Assembly (NCBI RefSeq): GCF_029946165.1
Contig: NZ_JAQSDZ010000001.1
Location: 62,001-126,000, forward strand
DNA from: Methylotenera sp.
GTDB taxonomy: Bacteria; Pseudomonadota; Gammaproteobacteria; Burkholderiales; Methylophilaceae
Length of the DNA stretch: 64,000 nucleotides
Reading direction: 5' to 3'
Shown here: piece by piece, positions 46,670 through 56,368 of the stretch
Layout: each line of letters opens with the position of its first letter
Numbering within the stretch: position 1 is the first letter of the stretch
Made by a program: the position numbers and the translations under genes
Notes under the pieces: model-generated
Seen by the model: only the letters and a program-made list of their open reading frames with translations
Told to the model about the DNA's origin: nothing
Databases searched by the model: none

Positions 46670-47320
46670 TCAACAGTTTTCATTATAAAAATTATATGCA
46701 TCATCAACATCATCAAATGGCACGAGTTTGCCTTGATGCAGTACACAAGCGCGGTCGCAATGCTCACGAATATTGTGTGCTTCGTGGGATACCATAATCA
46801 TGGCGCGATCTTTACGTTTTTCAAAAAGCTCGTGCTGGCATTTATCGTGAAATCGCGCATCTCCAACGGCAATCACCTCATCAATCAAAAAGCAATCAAA
46901 CTCAATCGCCATTGAGATGGCAAATGCTAAACGTGCGCGCATACCAGCAGAGTAGTTTTTTATAGGCTCTCGGAAATAACGACCTAACTCAGAGAAGTCT
47001 TGCACAAAATCAATTTTCTCTTCAGTTGAAACCCCATATACCCGACAAATAAAGCGTAAATTATCGAGCCCTGTGAGTGCCCCTTGAAAAGCGCCGCCAA
47101 AAGCTAATGGCCATGAAACATTCATCTCGCGACGAATAACACCACTTGTGGGCATTTCTGCACCACTAATCAGCCTTATGAGGGTTGATTTACCAGCGCC
47201 GTTCCGACCTAAAATACCAACTTTTTCACCTTGTTTGATAGTTAAATCAACACCATTTAATATGGTTACACTACCGTCTCTAGTGGGGTAGGATTTTGTA
47301 ATGCTTTCAATGCTAATCAC
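46670..47320 (-). CDS. Capsule ABC exporter ATPase (KpsT-like)
   Basis: A 216-residue ABC ATPase with Walker [21 protein letters not shown] near residue 38, signature [20 protein letters not shown] near 141-160, Walker [18 protein letters not shown] and H-loop MVSHEAHN. It powers export of undecaprenol- or lipid-linked capsule with the KpsM-like permease. Its start overlaps the permease stop codon (ATGA), so the two are coupled. Confidence 0.93.
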   Translation of the reverse strand: MISIESITKSYPTRDGSVTILNGVDLTIKQGEKVGILGRNGAGKSTLIRLISGAEMPTSGVIRREMNVSWPLAFGGAFQGALTGLDNLRFICRVYGVSTEEKIDFVQDFSELGRYFREPIKNYSAGMRARLAFAISMAIEFDCFLIDEVIAVGDARFHDKCQHELFEKRKDRAMIMVSHEAHNIREHCDRACVLHQGKLVPFDDVDDAYNFYNENC

Positions 47321-48138
47321 CCAGGCATTACCTCACGGCTAATTTTACGTGTCATTGCCAAACCTAAAAGGGTAAGACATAAACACACTGTTGCCATATA
47401 AGCGATATCATAATGTGCTTTAAAGGTAGAGCCAAAATAACCTTCTCTTAGCAGTTCAACACCATGGACCATAGGAAGATAAAGAACAAACTCCTGAGCT
47501 TGTATTGGTAAACTATCCACCATAAAGGCAGCACCAGACAATGGAAAGAGTATATAAGATGTGGGATGCCAAATCTTATCAACAAGCTCGTATTTCTCTG
47601 AAAGAGAGGCTAGTAGTACAGCTAATGAAATACCAAACCATGCCAGCATAAACCATGCAAACAAAACTTTTGATATGTCCTCAGGTGGGTTAAGCCAGCC
47701 TATGTACATAAAAAATAAACCCAAAACCATAAAAGATATTGTGGCCCCACCTGCTTCCAGCAATAATCTAGCCGCATATATATCTATTACCTTGACGTTT
47801 CTATGGTACATCAGCGATGCATTTGGCTCGATTGAACCTATACAGCGACCAGCCATATTGCGCCAAAGCAATACACTTGAGTATCCAGTAATAGCAAAAG
47901 CAACAATAGGAAAATCTGACCCATGTGAAGCACCAGAAAGTGTCCATAGTGCAGTCACAGCCAATGTAAATATCATTGGCTCTACAAATAACCACATAAA
48001 ACCAATATTATGGCGGCCAAACCTAGTAAGAATTTCACGCATAAGCAATGCGCCAATTACTCGTTTCTGAATTGCCATTGATCGCATTAGTGCTGAAAAA
48101 GACTTAATCATTTGCGATGGATTAGTCTTTATGTTCAC
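47317..48138 (-). CDS. Capsule ABC exporter permease (KpsM-like)
   Basis: A 273-residue ABC-2 type permease with six hydrophobic segments and the features [20 protein letters not shown] near the N-terminus and a C-terminal [16 protein letters not shown] typical of KpsM/BexB. It overlaps the KpsE-like gene by 17 bases at its 5' end. Confidence 0.92.
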   Translation of the reverse strand: MNIKTNPSQMIKSFSALMRSMAIQKRVIGALLMREILTRFGRHNIGFMWLFVEPMIFTLAVTALWTLSGASHGSDFPIVAFAITGYSSVLLWRNMAGRCIGSIEPNASLMYHRNVKVIDIYAARLLLEAGGATISFMVLGLFFMYIGWLNPPEDISKVLFAWFMLAWFGISLAVLLASLSEKYELVDKIWHPTSYILFPLSGAAFMVDSLPIQAQEFVLYLPMVHGVELLREGYFGSTFKAHYDIAYMATVCLCLTLLGLAMTRKISREVMPG

Positions 48139-49282
48139 GAATACCAGCTAACAACATTGCCAATACACCCCAAGCAGCCAACCCTAATAGCAATGTAGAT
48201 AAAACACCATAGAATCTACGAGGTTCCATCGCCATATCAGGTTTACTTGGCAGTGATATGCGTTCTAAGTAAAGTTGTTTTCGCACAGCTTCGTTGCGCG
48301 CCTGCACCTGCGAGGCCATTGCACCCGCTAGTTGTCTATCCGCAAATTCTCGCTCTAGTTGTAAGCGTTGATATTCTGCAGCTTTGGTTGATAATGATTT
48401 TTCACCGCCTGTAACACTACTTGTAACAATTGCAATTTCATTTTGCAGTATTTCAACTTGTTTTTGTAGTGTGGGTATTTGCGGATTATCTTTAGTAAAT
48501 GTTATAAGTTGGGCAAGCTGAGATTTTGTGGTGAGTAGCTGCTCTTGTAACCTAGAAATTTGCTGCAACTGAATGGCAGATTGCTTTTCAGGGTCTATTA
48601 CCCCTTTTTGGTTGCGGAAATTAGATAACGCTAACGCTGCAGCTTTCGCTTTACTTTCAGCATCACCAACCTCAGCTACGGCAAATTTAATCATGTCACG
48701 TCGGCCATTTTCATTAAGCTGATTCACTAACACTTCACTCATTAATAGCAGCGCTTTATTAATACGGTAAGCATCCTCTTCCGTAAAAGCTCTGACGGTA
48801 AGTGTGGTAATAGATGAGCTTGAATCAAGTTGTGTAGCTATCTTTTTTTGATAGTAACGGTGCATTGCTTCAAAGCTGTTATCCCAATCCAACCCTGCAA
48901 AACGGCTAATAAAATCTACATTTTGATTAGAATAAGCTTGACGAAAACCCATATTTTCATCTAGTTTTACCAGTGCATCACGCGATAAAATAAATTCTTT
49001 TACTACATAACTATCATCTTGCGAGCGTGAAAAACCCACTCCTTTAAACAATGCGCCTAATGGTGATGAGGATGGTTTTTCTGGGCTACGCACTACAAAT
49101 TGCGATTCTGAAATAAATACGTCTGAAGCAATAAAACCATAGTAAATAATAGCAATAGTTGTGGGGAAAACAACTGTAGATACAAATAGCCATTTGATGC
49201 GTGATATAGATGCTTTAATGAAGCTACCTAAGCCAGCAGATTTAGAGTCAGCAGATTTAGTATTTTGGGGTGTTATTATCAT
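48122..49282 (-). CDS. Capsule export inner-membrane adaptor (KpsE/BexC-like)
   Basis: A 386-residue polysaccharide co-polymerase family protein. One helix near residues 33-54 (WLFVSTVVFPTTIAIIYYGF) precedes a periplasmic domain starting SDVFISESQFVVRSPEKPSS. A long coiled-coil region spans about residues 200-330 (with LAQLITFTKDNPQIPTLQKQ), then comes the C-terminal helix FYGVLSTLLLGLAAWGVLAM. It links the ABC permease to the outer-membrane exporter. Confidence 0.92.
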   Translation of the reverse strand: MIITPQNTKSADSKSAGLGSFIKASISRIKWLFVSTVVFPTTIAIIYYGFIASDVFISESQFVVRSPEKPSSSPLGALFKGVGFSRSQDDSYVVKEFILSRDALVKLDENMGFRQAYSNQNVDFISRFAGLDWDNSFEAMHRYYQKKIATQLDSSSSITTLTVRAFTEEDAYRINKALLLMSEVLVNQLNENGRRDMIKFAVAEVGDAESKAKAAALALSNFRNQKGVIDPEKQSAIQLQQISRLQEQLLTTKSQLAQLITFTKDNPQIPTLQKQVEILQNEIAIVTSSVTGGEKSLSTKAAEYQRLQLEREFADRQLAGAMASQVQARNEAVRKQLYLERISLPSKPDMAMEPRRFYGVLSTLLLGLAAWGVLAMLLAGIREHKD

Positions 49283-49305
49283 TTTTTATTCCAGACTTTC
49301 GTGCA

Positions 49306-50670
49306 TTATAGCCCAATAATACTTTCAACTTCTTTTACGCGAGCGCCCACTAGCTTGACATCGCCACGAGACTCCACATTTAACCGCAATAGTGGCTCAG
49401 TGTTGGAGGTGCGTAAATTAAAACGCCACTGTGCAAACTCTAAGCTAATGCCATCCGTTTTATCAATAAGTGGTTGGTCTTTGGCAAAGTGCGCTAGTAT
49501 GCTGTCGATCACTTTATTGGCATTTTCAACACGATAATTAATTTCACCACTACATGGGTAGGCTTGAATTTGTGCACTCACTAGCGTTGAGATTGGCTGC
49601 GCTTTTGTATTAATTAACTCAGCCACTAGTAGCCATGGAATCATGCCACTATCACAATAAGCAAAATCACGAAAATAATGATGGGCGCTCATTTCGCCGC
49701 CATAAATTGCATTTTCTAACCGCATACGTTCTTTTATAAATGCATGGCCAGTTTTACTGAGTACGGGTGTTCCACCTGATTTAGTGACTATATCTATGGT
49801 GTTCCAAGTAAGGCGAGGGTCATGAATTATTTTTTCGTGTGGGTGTTTGGCTAAAAAGGCCTGTGCCAACAAGCCGATAATATAATAGCCTTCTATAAAT
49901 TCGCCTGTTTCATCAAATAAAAAACAACGGTCAAAATCTCCATCCCACGCAATACCCATATCGGCTTGATGCAACCTAACGGCATCAGCGGTTGCTGCTC
50001 TATTTTCTGGTAGCAATGGGTTTGGTATACCATTGGGAAATTGTGCATCAGGCTCGTGATGCACTTTAATAAACGTTATAGGGATATTTGCAGCTACAAA
50101 TGCTTGCTCTATTGCATCAATCACATGCCCAGCAGCACCGTTACCTGAGTTGACTACCAGCTTGAGCGGTTTGAGTTTTGTAATATCAATATAAGTAAGG
50201 AGATGCTTTACATAAGCTTGCAGTATGGATTGCTGTGTAAGCACACCCACGTTTAAAGCTGGTTTAAAATCATTAGCTTCAGCTAATTGTTGAATAGCGC
50301 GTAAGCCAGAATCACCACTGATAGGCAACGCACCGCGGCCTACAAATTTCATGCCGTTATAGTCCATGGGGTTATGGCTTGCGGTCACTTCTATACCACC
50401 ATCTACATCAAGATAAAAAGCGGCAAAATAGATTTCTTCAGTACCCGTCATGCCAATATCAATGACATCACACCCTGAGTCCATCAAGCCTTGCGCTAAG
50501 GCCAGCTTTAAATCTTCACTGGTTTCACGCACATCGCACCCTACAACCACACGCTTAGCATTGAGGTGCTGTGCGTAAGCGCGGCCAATTTTATAGGCAA
50601 TTTCTTCATTCAACTCATCACCAAGCTGCCCGCGGACATCATAAGCTTTAAAACAGGTGAGTTGCGTCAT
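49306..50670 (-). CDS. manB: Phosphomannomutase
   Basis: A 454-residue hexose phosphomutase that converts mannose-6-phosphate to mannose-1-phosphate. Motifs: the catalytic phosphoserine in [20 protein letters not shown] (near residue 97), the metal loop [16 protein letters not shown] (near residue 240), the sugar-binding [10 protein letters not shown] (near 323) and the phosphate-binding [14 protein letters not shown] at the C-terminus. The ATG overlaps the manC stop (ATGA), giving a GDP-mannose supply pair. Confidence 0.94.
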   Translation of the reverse strand: MTQLTCFKAYDVRGQLGDELNEEIAYKIGRAYAQHLNAKRVVVGCDVRETSEDLKLALAQGLMDSGCDVIDIGMTGTEEIYFAAFYLDVDGGIEVTASHNPMDYNGMKFVGRGALPISGDSGLRAIQQLAEANDFKPALNVGVLTQQSILQAYVKHLLTYIDITKLKPLKLVVNSGNGAAGHVIDAIEQAFVAANIPITFIKVHHEPDAQFPNGIPNPLLPENRAATADAVRLHQADMGIAWDGDFDRCFLFDETGEFIEGYYIIGLLAQAFLAKHPHEKIIHDPRLTWNTIDIVTKSGGTPVLSKTGHAFIKERMRLENAIYGGEMSAHHYFRDFAYCDSGMIPWLLVAELINTKAQPISTLVSAQIQAYPCSGEINYRVENANKVIDSILAHFAKDQPLIDKTDGISLEFAQWRFNLRTSNTEPLLRLNVESRGDVKLVGARVKEVESIIGL

Positions 50671-52121
50671 ACAATGCGTCCATAAGCATCGTCAAACCTA
50701 ACGATGTCATCTTCACCTAAATAGTCGCCACTCTGAACTTCAATCATCACCAACACTTCTAAAGTTGCATTCTCTAATCGATGTTGCTGTCCAGCCTTAA
50801 TGTAAGTTGATTCATTGGTATTGATGACCAGCTGATTTTTGCCATTGATCACCTTAGCTTCACCACTCACCACCACCCAATGCTCACATCGGTGATGATG
50901 CATTTGTAAGCTTAGGCTTGCGCCAGGGTTTACCTCAATACGTTTTATTTTAAATCCAACACCTTCTTCTAATACGGTATAAGTACCCCACGGGCGGTGT
51001 ACCGTGGTGTGATGCCTGTAAGAGTCATGACCATTGTTTTTTAACTTAGCATAGATGTGTTTCACATCTTGCACGTTTGCCTTACTGGCCACCAAAACAG
51101 CATCTGGCGTATCAATAATAATTAAATCCGTTAGGCCAACTGCACCAATTAGCCTATCTTCACTATGAATAGTGCAACCGCTAGTGCCATGCAACAACAC
51201 TTCACCCTGAATGCGATTACCATCTGCATCTGCCTCTGTTAAGTCACCCAGGGCAATCCAAGAACCAATATCGCTCCAACCAATATCACAAGGTACAACA
51301 ACAACCCCACCAATTTTCTCGCTATTGGTAACTTTGGCAGCTGCTAGTTTTTCTATTACGGCATAATCAATAGAGTCTTCTGGAATTTGACCAAACAAAT
51401 CAGGATCCAAATCAACTTGTAAAAACCCGGCGCCAGTTGCATTTTGTGATTGAGCAAGGCAGTTACGTGTTGCGGCTAAAATCTCTGGGCAACAAACTTC
51501 CATGGCTTTAAGAATATTACCTGCAGTAAAGCAGAACATGCCCGAATTCCAAAGAAAGTTGCCAGCTGAAAGATATTCTTGTGCTTTTTCAAGCGAAGGT
51601 TTTTCTACAAAACGTAATACAGTATGTCCGTCCGCCTCAATGTAACCAAAGCCAGTTTCAGGGGAGTTTGGTTTAATACCAAAAGTGACTATTTTGCCAT
51701 CAAGTGCAAATTCAATAGCGATACTCACCGCATCTTCAAAGGCTTGTTGATTTGCAATAAGATGATCGGCAGCCAGTACCAGCATGACGGCGTTTTCGCC
51801 ATGACGCCGAACAACATCAAGCGCGGCAGCTGCAATTGCTGCCGCCGTGTTGCGCCCAAAGGGTTCTAATATAAAAGAAGTGGCGAGATTACTAGTATTG
51901 ACTTTGCTAAATTCATCTTTTGTTTTAAAAAATAATTCGCGATTAGTCACTGTAAGCACTTCACTGACGTTGGGTAACAGTGCACCACGTAAAAAAGCTT
52001 TTTGTAGCAAGCTTTGACCATCCGCTAGGCGGATGAACGGCTTAGGATGCATTTCGCGAGAGATTGGCCATAAGCGGGAGCCCGCTCCGCCACATAAAAT
52101 AGTTGGGATTAATTGCATCAT
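50667..52121 (-). CDS. manC: Mannose-1-phosphate guanylyltransferase/mannose-6-phosphate isomerase
   Basis: A 484-residue bifunctional enzyme making GDP-mannose. Nucleotidyltransferase domain: [20 protein letters not shown] and [20 protein letters not shown] at the N-terminus, and [20 protein letters not shown] near 175. The C-terminal type II isomerase cupin has [20 protein letters not shown] and [20 protein letters not shown] start at ATG 52121 (MMQLIPT) although the frame is open to 52154; the longer form adds MIINKNDELKL with no family support. It is the first gene of the capsule run. Confidence 0.94.
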   Translation of the reverse strand: MMQLIPTILCGGAGSRLWPISREMHPKPFIRLADGQSLLQKAFLRGALLPNVSEVLTVTNRELFFKTKDEFSKVNTSNLATSFILEPFGRNTAAAIAAAALDVVRRHGENAVMLVLAADHLIANQQAFEDAVSIAIEFALDGKIVTFGIKPNSPETGFGYIEADGHTVLRFVEKPSLEKAQEYLSAGNFLWNSGMFCFTAGNILKAMEVCCPEILAATRNCLAQSQNATGAGFLQVDLDPDLFGQIPEDSIDYAVIEKLAAAKVTNSEKIGGVVVVPCDIGWSDIGSWIALGDLTEADADGNRIQGEVLLHGTSGCTIHSEDRLIGAVGLTDLIIIDTPDAVLVASKANVQDVKHIYAKLKNNGHDSYRHHTTVHRPWGTYTVLEEGVGFKIKRIEVNPGASLSLQMHHHRCEHWVVVSGEAKVINGKNQLVINTNESTYIKAGQQHRLENATLEVLVMIEVQSGDYLGEDDIVRFDDAYGRIV

Positions 52122-52569
52122 TAGTTTTAATTCATCATTCTTATTTATTATCAACTAAAATATTAGTCACATCTCGCCCCAATATAACCAGCGTTTTCCG
52201 TTGGCCTTGAGGGTCTAGCAGCTTGGCATTAAGCCAAGTAAAAAGTATTTTTATAGCAAAATTTGTTCATCCACCATAATGAATGAAAGTTTGAGGTGCA
52301 TTTCACGAGAAACTGACTACAGGAAAAAGCCTGCAATAGCACATAAAATAACTGGAGTCAATTTGTTCATTTTTTTTGAATGTAACGCACTACATTTTTG
52401 ATTATACTTGATATAACCCTTTTATTACAAAGGCATTAACCACAAAACAAAAATTTACAGGTATTTTCGATTGATAAAAACAAAAAATATGAATCAAAAG
52501 TGACTCAAAATATTCTACCTAGATAAAACGGCTATTCGTAAAGTTATGTGTATTAGTGATTAATTTGTA
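52122..52569. other. Upstream region of manC with a decayed manC copy
   Basis: Holds the manC promoter region on the minus strand and a degenerate manC 5' fragment (52265-52370). No intact gene. AT-rich tracts follow to the vapBC promoter. Confidence 0.45.
52265..52370 (-). pseudogene. Decayed duplicate of the manC 5' end
   Basis: From the ATG at 52370 the minus strand reads MNKLTPVILCAIAGFFL, a stop, then SVSREMHLKL. ManC begins with [20 protein letters not shown] and MHPKPF, so the segment is a degenerate copy of the same region, with lost glycines and an internal stop. Confidence 0.72.
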
Positions 52570-52597
52570 TTGACAGCCCGCCTTATTAATCTATACT
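52570..52597 (+). promoter_or_regulatory. Promoter and probable operator of vapBC
   Basis: TTGACA (52570-52575), 16 bases, TATACT (52592-52597). The -10 region is followed by a repeat of the same sequence (TATACTTAAA then TATACTAAAT), a likely binding site for VapBC autoregulation. Confidence 0.7.
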
Positions 52598-52625
52598 TAA
52601 AATATATACTAAATGGGAGTTTGTT

Positions 52626-52859
52626 ATGAGAACAGCCAAACTATTTCAGAACGGTCAAAGTCAGGCAGTGCGGTTGCCGAAGGATTTTCGATTTGAAGGT
52701 GATGAGGTCATCATCAAGCGTTCAGGTAATGCTGTGGTATTGATTCCTGCCAATCATTCCTGGGACGTGCTTGCTGAAAGCTTAGATAAGTTCAGTGCGG
52801 ATTTTATGGCTGATCGCAATCAGCCTGAATCACAAATCCGCGAGGATTTGTTTGCATGA
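52626..52859 (+). CDS. VapB-type antitoxin (AbrB/SpoVT fold)
   Basis: A 77-residue protein: MRTAKLFQNGQSQAVRLPKD then FRFEGDEVIIKRSGNAVVLI is the swapped-hairpin DNA-binding domain, and the Trp/acidic tail binds the toxin. The stop overlaps the vapC ATG by 4 bases (ATGA). Confidence 0.92.
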   Translation: MRTAKLFQNGQSQAVRLPKDFRFEGDEVIIKRSGNAVVLIPANHSWDVLAESLDKFSADFMADRNQPESQIREDLFA

Positions 52860-53260
52860 AGTTGATGTTAGATACTAATATTTGCATCGCCATTATCAAG
52901 AAAAAGCCGAGAGACATCCTGCAAAAGTTTAGTGCTTATCAAATCGGTGATATTTGCATTTCATCCGTAACACTGGCTGAGTTAAGGTATGGCGTTGCCA
53001 AGAGTCAGTTTAAGGAAAAAAATCAGGCTGCGCTAGATGAGTTTATTCTGCCCTTAGAAGTGGTAGATTTTGATGAGCCAGCCACTGAGTACTATGGAAC
53101 ACTGCGCGCGACACTGGAAAAACAAGGCATTCCAATTGGCCCATTAGATACGATGATAGGTGCACATGCTTTAAGCCTAAATGTAACGCTGGTATCAAAC
53201 AATACCAAAGAGTTTAGTCGCATAACAGGCATTAAGCTGGTTGATTGGATTAGCTGTTAA
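52856..53260 (+). CDS. VapC-type PIN-domain toxin
   Basis: A 134-residue PIN-domain ribonuclease: MKLMLDTNICIAIIKKKP has the first catalytic Asp, SSVTLAELRYGVAKS the Glu, and IPIGPLDTMIGAHALSLNVT with NNTKEFSRI the C-terminal acidic residues. Such toxins usually cleave initiator tRNA or rRNA. It lies inside the capsule locus on the opposite strand to the capsule genes. Confidence 0.92.
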   Translation: MKLMLDTNICIAIIKKKPRDILQKFSAYQIGDICISSVTLAELRYGVAKSQFKEKNQAALDEFILPLEVVDFDEPATEYYGTLRATLEKQGIPIGPLDTMIGAHALSLNVTLVSNNTKEFSRITGIKLVDWISC

Positions 53261-53308
53261 TTTAGCTAATACACAAAACTTTACGAATACCCGATAAAAC
53301 GCTTAAAT

Positions 53309-53461
53309 TCACTCTGTCCAAATCAAACCACTATGTGAATCTGGAATATTAAGCCGCTTATAAAAATTACCATTTAACTGCGTGCTGCCAATTAAATTAA
53401 GTTGGAAATTTTCTTTTAACTTGCAGCCACTCTCAATCTTATCGGCCAGTGTGGATTTAAC
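53309..53461 (-). pseudogene. Degenerate 3' fragment of a KpsS-like gene
   Basis: The minus strand ending at 53309 reads GSTQLNGNFYKRLNIPDSHS followed by GLIWTE and a stop. The intact gene at 55023 ends RTQLNGNFYKRLDIADTHAG then ILWS. This is a clear, diverged copy of the KpsS C-terminal 35-45 residues, now separated from the intact gene by the HipBA pair. Confidence 0.8.
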
Positions 53462-54664
53462 TTACCAGACCTTTATCATGTCAGCTAAAAAACCATCGTC
53501 AATTCGACCTTTACTATCACGAATGACTGTTATTTTAGCCGCTTCAATGCGATCAATTACTTCCTGAGGTCTTGATACGCCACAGATGCTTCGACCAAAT
53601 TTACAGAGCGCATTGTTATCTGGGTAATTTTTAGACTTATTCATACCAAGCGCCATTGTGCGATCGATAATATTCATGCCAGTTCTAGGATTAGTGCTCT
53701 GATAGACTGATGTAGTGACTACGTCATAAATTGGAGAAAGCTTAACTTCTGCACTAGGATGCTCGTAAATCAACGAAAAATTCTTAAGGTGCGCATCCCC
53801 ATTTTTCACTAATACCGACAGTGCCACATATTCAAAATATCGATGCAAACTTTCAGTTGAGTTACTGCCGCATAAAGAAGCGATGATGCGCCCAACTCCC
53901 TCGTAGCTTCCATGATACTTATCGTCAGCGGAGGTATTGGTTAATGCGCACATATCTTCCATACCCAGTCGATTTCCGCTATCTGCAATATCGAATCTCT
54001 TTAAAATAAATAGACCATTATCTTCACTTAACCAAAAATCAGGCACGCTAATCCCGGCCTCTTTTGCAACTGACATGCACATAAACTCATTCTCGGCGAG
54101 ATGCGGGTAATCATCACCAGCAGATTTTACGATAAGATCTGGCGTTACCGCTGTTGCCTTATCAACAACGGGTGAAATAATGCTTTTGTCAGCCACCAAT
54201 ACTTTGGGTTGAAATCCTGAGATACCTGAATCAAAATAAGTGTCCACCAGGTAATTAAACAGCTCCTCAGAGGCTGTTGATTTTACAAGGTCGTTTAGGC
54301 TGACTGTGGATTTTTTGGATTCAACCATGTCATTGGGGTCAATATAGCTCAGCCGCCCAATTTGGTGTTTACCAGTGATCTTTAATAGCGACATATCGTC
54401 GAGCTTGGCGACCTTCCCGAATCTATTTTTTAGAGAGTCTAACAAATAGCCTTCTGGCTTATTCATAGCAAATACAGAGAACAAACCGCCTCCACTATAG
54501 CTTTCAGCACGCATCGGCATACTAAGAGATACTTCGACATGTTTTTCGCTGTTGGTGTAATTAAATGAGAATCTAGCTTCTTTGCTTAAAAATCCAGACG
54601 CGCCTTGAGGCGTTACCACTTGAAGCGATTTGATCTTATCAAGATTCATTAAGCAAATCCCCAA
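53462..54664 (-). CDS. HipA-family serine/threonine kinase toxin
   Basis: A 400-residue HipA-type kinase. The substrate/ATP region is VSVPDFWLSE-like, with NGLFILKRFDI near residue 215 as the lysine strand. The catalytic loop VLVKNGDAHLKNFSLIYEHP lies near 285-305, followed by the LSPIYDVVTTSVYQ metal motif. It phosphorylates a translation factor such as glutamyl-tRNA synthetase in known systems. It overlaps the upstream HipB-like gene by 26 bases, which indicates coupling. Confidence 0.9.
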   Translation of the reverse strand: MGICLMNLDKIKSLQVVTPQGASGFLSKEARFSFNYTNSEKHVEVSLSMPMRAESYSGGGLFSVFAMNKPEGYLLDSLKNRFGKVAKLDDMSLLKITGKHQIGRLSYIDPNDMVESKKSTVSLNDLVKSTASEELFNYLVDTYFDSGISGFQPKVLVADKSIISPVVDKATAVTPDLIVKSAGDDYPHLAENEFMCMSVAKEAGISVPDFWLSEDNGLFILKRFDIADSGNRLGMEDMCALTNTSADDKYHGSYEGVGRIIASLCGSNSTESLHRYFEYVALSVLVKNGDAHLKNFSLIYEHPSAEVKLSPIYDVVTTSVYQSTNPRTGMNIIDRTMALGMNKSKNYPDNNALCKFGRSICGVSRPQEVIDRIEAAKITVIRDSKGRIDDGFLADMIKVW

Positions 54665-54902
54665 GCTTCGTATAATCTGGCCTAATAGGCTTTAACTCCA
54701 TGCAGAAATTAAGTGCCATTAAAATTTTAAATAAGCTGGTGATGTTTGCGTCTTCGCCCTTTTCAATACTAATAATTGTTTGACGGCGCATATTGGCCTT
54801 GATCGCCAACTGATTTTGAGTAAGTTTGAGAAGCTTTCTTTCTCTTCTAATGGCTAAACCCATGTCCTGCAGATTGAGAATATGATTGTCCATGACACAC
54901 AT
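54639..54902 (-). CDS. HipB-like antitoxin/repressor
   Basis: An 87-residue protein with a Cro/C1 helix-turn-helix at about residues 14-66 (MGLAIRRERKLLKLTQNQLA, IKANMRRQTIISIEKGEDAN). It should repress its own operon and neutralise HipA. A large palindrome just upstream is a likely operator. Confidence 0.88.
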   Translation of the reverse strand: MCVMDNHILNLQDMGLAIRRERKLLKLTQNQLAIKANMRRQTIISIEKGEDANITSLFKILMALNFCMELKPIRPDYTKLGDLLNES

Positions 54903-54942
54903 TAAATGTATTATATATCGAACATTTTATGTGTATTTATAT

Positions 54943-54968
54943 TAAATGTAAACAATAATATACATTTA
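54943..54968. promoter_or_regulatory. Probable HipB operator
   Basis: TAAATGTA, a 10-base spacer and TACATTTA form a perfect 8-base inverted repeat. It lies 41-66 bases upstream of the hipB-like ATG. A related but imperfect repeat (TAAATGT...ACATTTTA) lies at about 54903-54929, closer to the gene. Confidence 0.65.
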
Positions 54969-55022
54969 TACACGACTCATACGCAAATTTTACAGTCTAC
55001 AAAAAAATAATGGTGAGTTAAA

Positions 55023-56234
55023 CTAGCTCCACAAAATCCCTGCGTGTGTATCTGCAATATCCAGTCGCTTGTAGAAGTTGCCATTTAACTGAGTGCGACT
55101 AATCAAATAGTGCTGGAAACTGCTATATAGTTTTTGATCTATGAGATGCAATGGCGCCTGTTGCCAGAATTGATTAACCGCGCCCTGAAATGTTAATCCA
55201 GATATATTGTATAGCGCTCTGCCACAAACCTTGACTGGCAGAGCGTGAGCAAGTGCAGAAAGCCCAACCGTACTGTTCACCACAACCACACCACGTGTAT
55301 GATTAAACAATGTAGGTAAATGTTGATCATGAATGTAGAACACCCTATTCTCAACGCCATTTAAACGTGCAAATTTTGTTATGCATTTTGCATAATCATG
55401 GTAGCCCCTATCTAGAGGATGATGTTTAATAACTAGCAGCGTTTCATTAGGTGCATGCATGGCAAACGAATGCATAGTGGAATTAATAAAATCTTTAACT
55501 GACGCAAAGTGTGAATGAAAGTAAATTTGTGCATCGTTATGCACCTGCAATGGCACGAGAAAATAATTACCGTCATGGTTGTTGAGTAGATCTTTCAATA
55601 CATTTCGCTCGGCATGGGCGTAGTACCTTTTTCGCCAAAATGCGCGTACCCAATATAATCCTTCAAGCAAATTAAGTGGGCGGTGATGCTGATAATGCCA
55701 GTAGATTGGCCATAACAGCGTACATGCCAGATAGTAGAGCATTGCCCAACACGCTGCATAAGAAAATGTCTGGCCAACTTCTAAGGCTTTAGGTAACTCA
55801 GTAGCTTCGTGTTCTTGATAATGCTCCATTTCTCTTGGCAACAAAGAGTTGTCGTTAGTGCCAAAGAGTTCTAATGTAATGAAATCAGGTCGAATATACC
55901 CTTCTTCGAAAACTCCAATCTCAATTCCACGTAGATGAGCCACTTCATGAGCGGCACGATGATGTAGTCTGCAATCTCCAAACAGCATTACCACATCAAT
56001 ATTTAAGCTAGTAATAAGTTGATCAAAAAAATCTGGCCAATCATCTGCTATTCCACGAAAAGAGACGGCATTAGTGGGGTAAAAAAGCCAATCCCCACCA
56101 TTGAAGTTTACTTTGTGAACGTGTGCGCCATGCGATTCTAAATCCAGAGCAAGTCGGCGAAAGAAAGGGCCGACTGGCCCCTGTAAGAGAAGTACATTTT
56201 TTCCACGAAACGCAGCGAGCCCATTTCTAATCAT
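55023..56234 (-). CDS. KpsS-like capsule Kdo transferase
   Basis: A 403-residue protein of the KpsS/LipB family that adds the first Kdo to lysophosphatidylglycerol in capsule linker assembly. Family features include VLLLQGPVGPFFRRLALDLE and AHVHKVNFNGGDWLFYPTNA at the start, EEGYIRPDFITLELFGTN near 130, LVIKHHPLDRGYHDY near 265 and VVVNSTVGLSALAHALPVKV near 310. It is the partner of the KpsC-like gene at the other end of the locus. Confidence 0.88.
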   Translation of the reverse strand: MIRNGLAAFRGKNVLLLQGPVGPFFRRLALDLESHGAHVHKVNFNGGDWLFYPTNAVSFRGIADDWPDFFDQLITSLNIDVVMLFGDCRLHHRAAHEVAHLRGIEIGVFEEGYIRPDFITLELFGTNDNSLLPREMEHYQEHEATELPKALEVGQTFSYAACWAMLYYLACTLLWPIYWHYQHHRPLNLLEGLYWVRAFWRKRYYAHAERNVLKDLLNNHDGNYFLVPLQVHNDAQIYFHSHFASVKDFINSTMHSFAMHAPNETLLVIKHHPLDRGYHDYAKCITKFARLNGVENRVFYIHDQHLPTLFNHTRGVVVVNSTVGLSALAHALPVKVCGRALYNISGLTFQGAVNQFWQQAPLHLIDQKLYSSFQHYLISRTQLNGNFYKRLDIADTHAGILWS

Positions 56235-56368
56235 TATTATCGAATCATAGTATGTGAATAAACCATTTAGAGTTTACCAGCAATAAGTAACTCCAACAAA
56301 ATATTTGTACATTTATGATTTTTATATTAATCAGCTTTATTCACGTGCATATTGAAGCTTACATTTAC

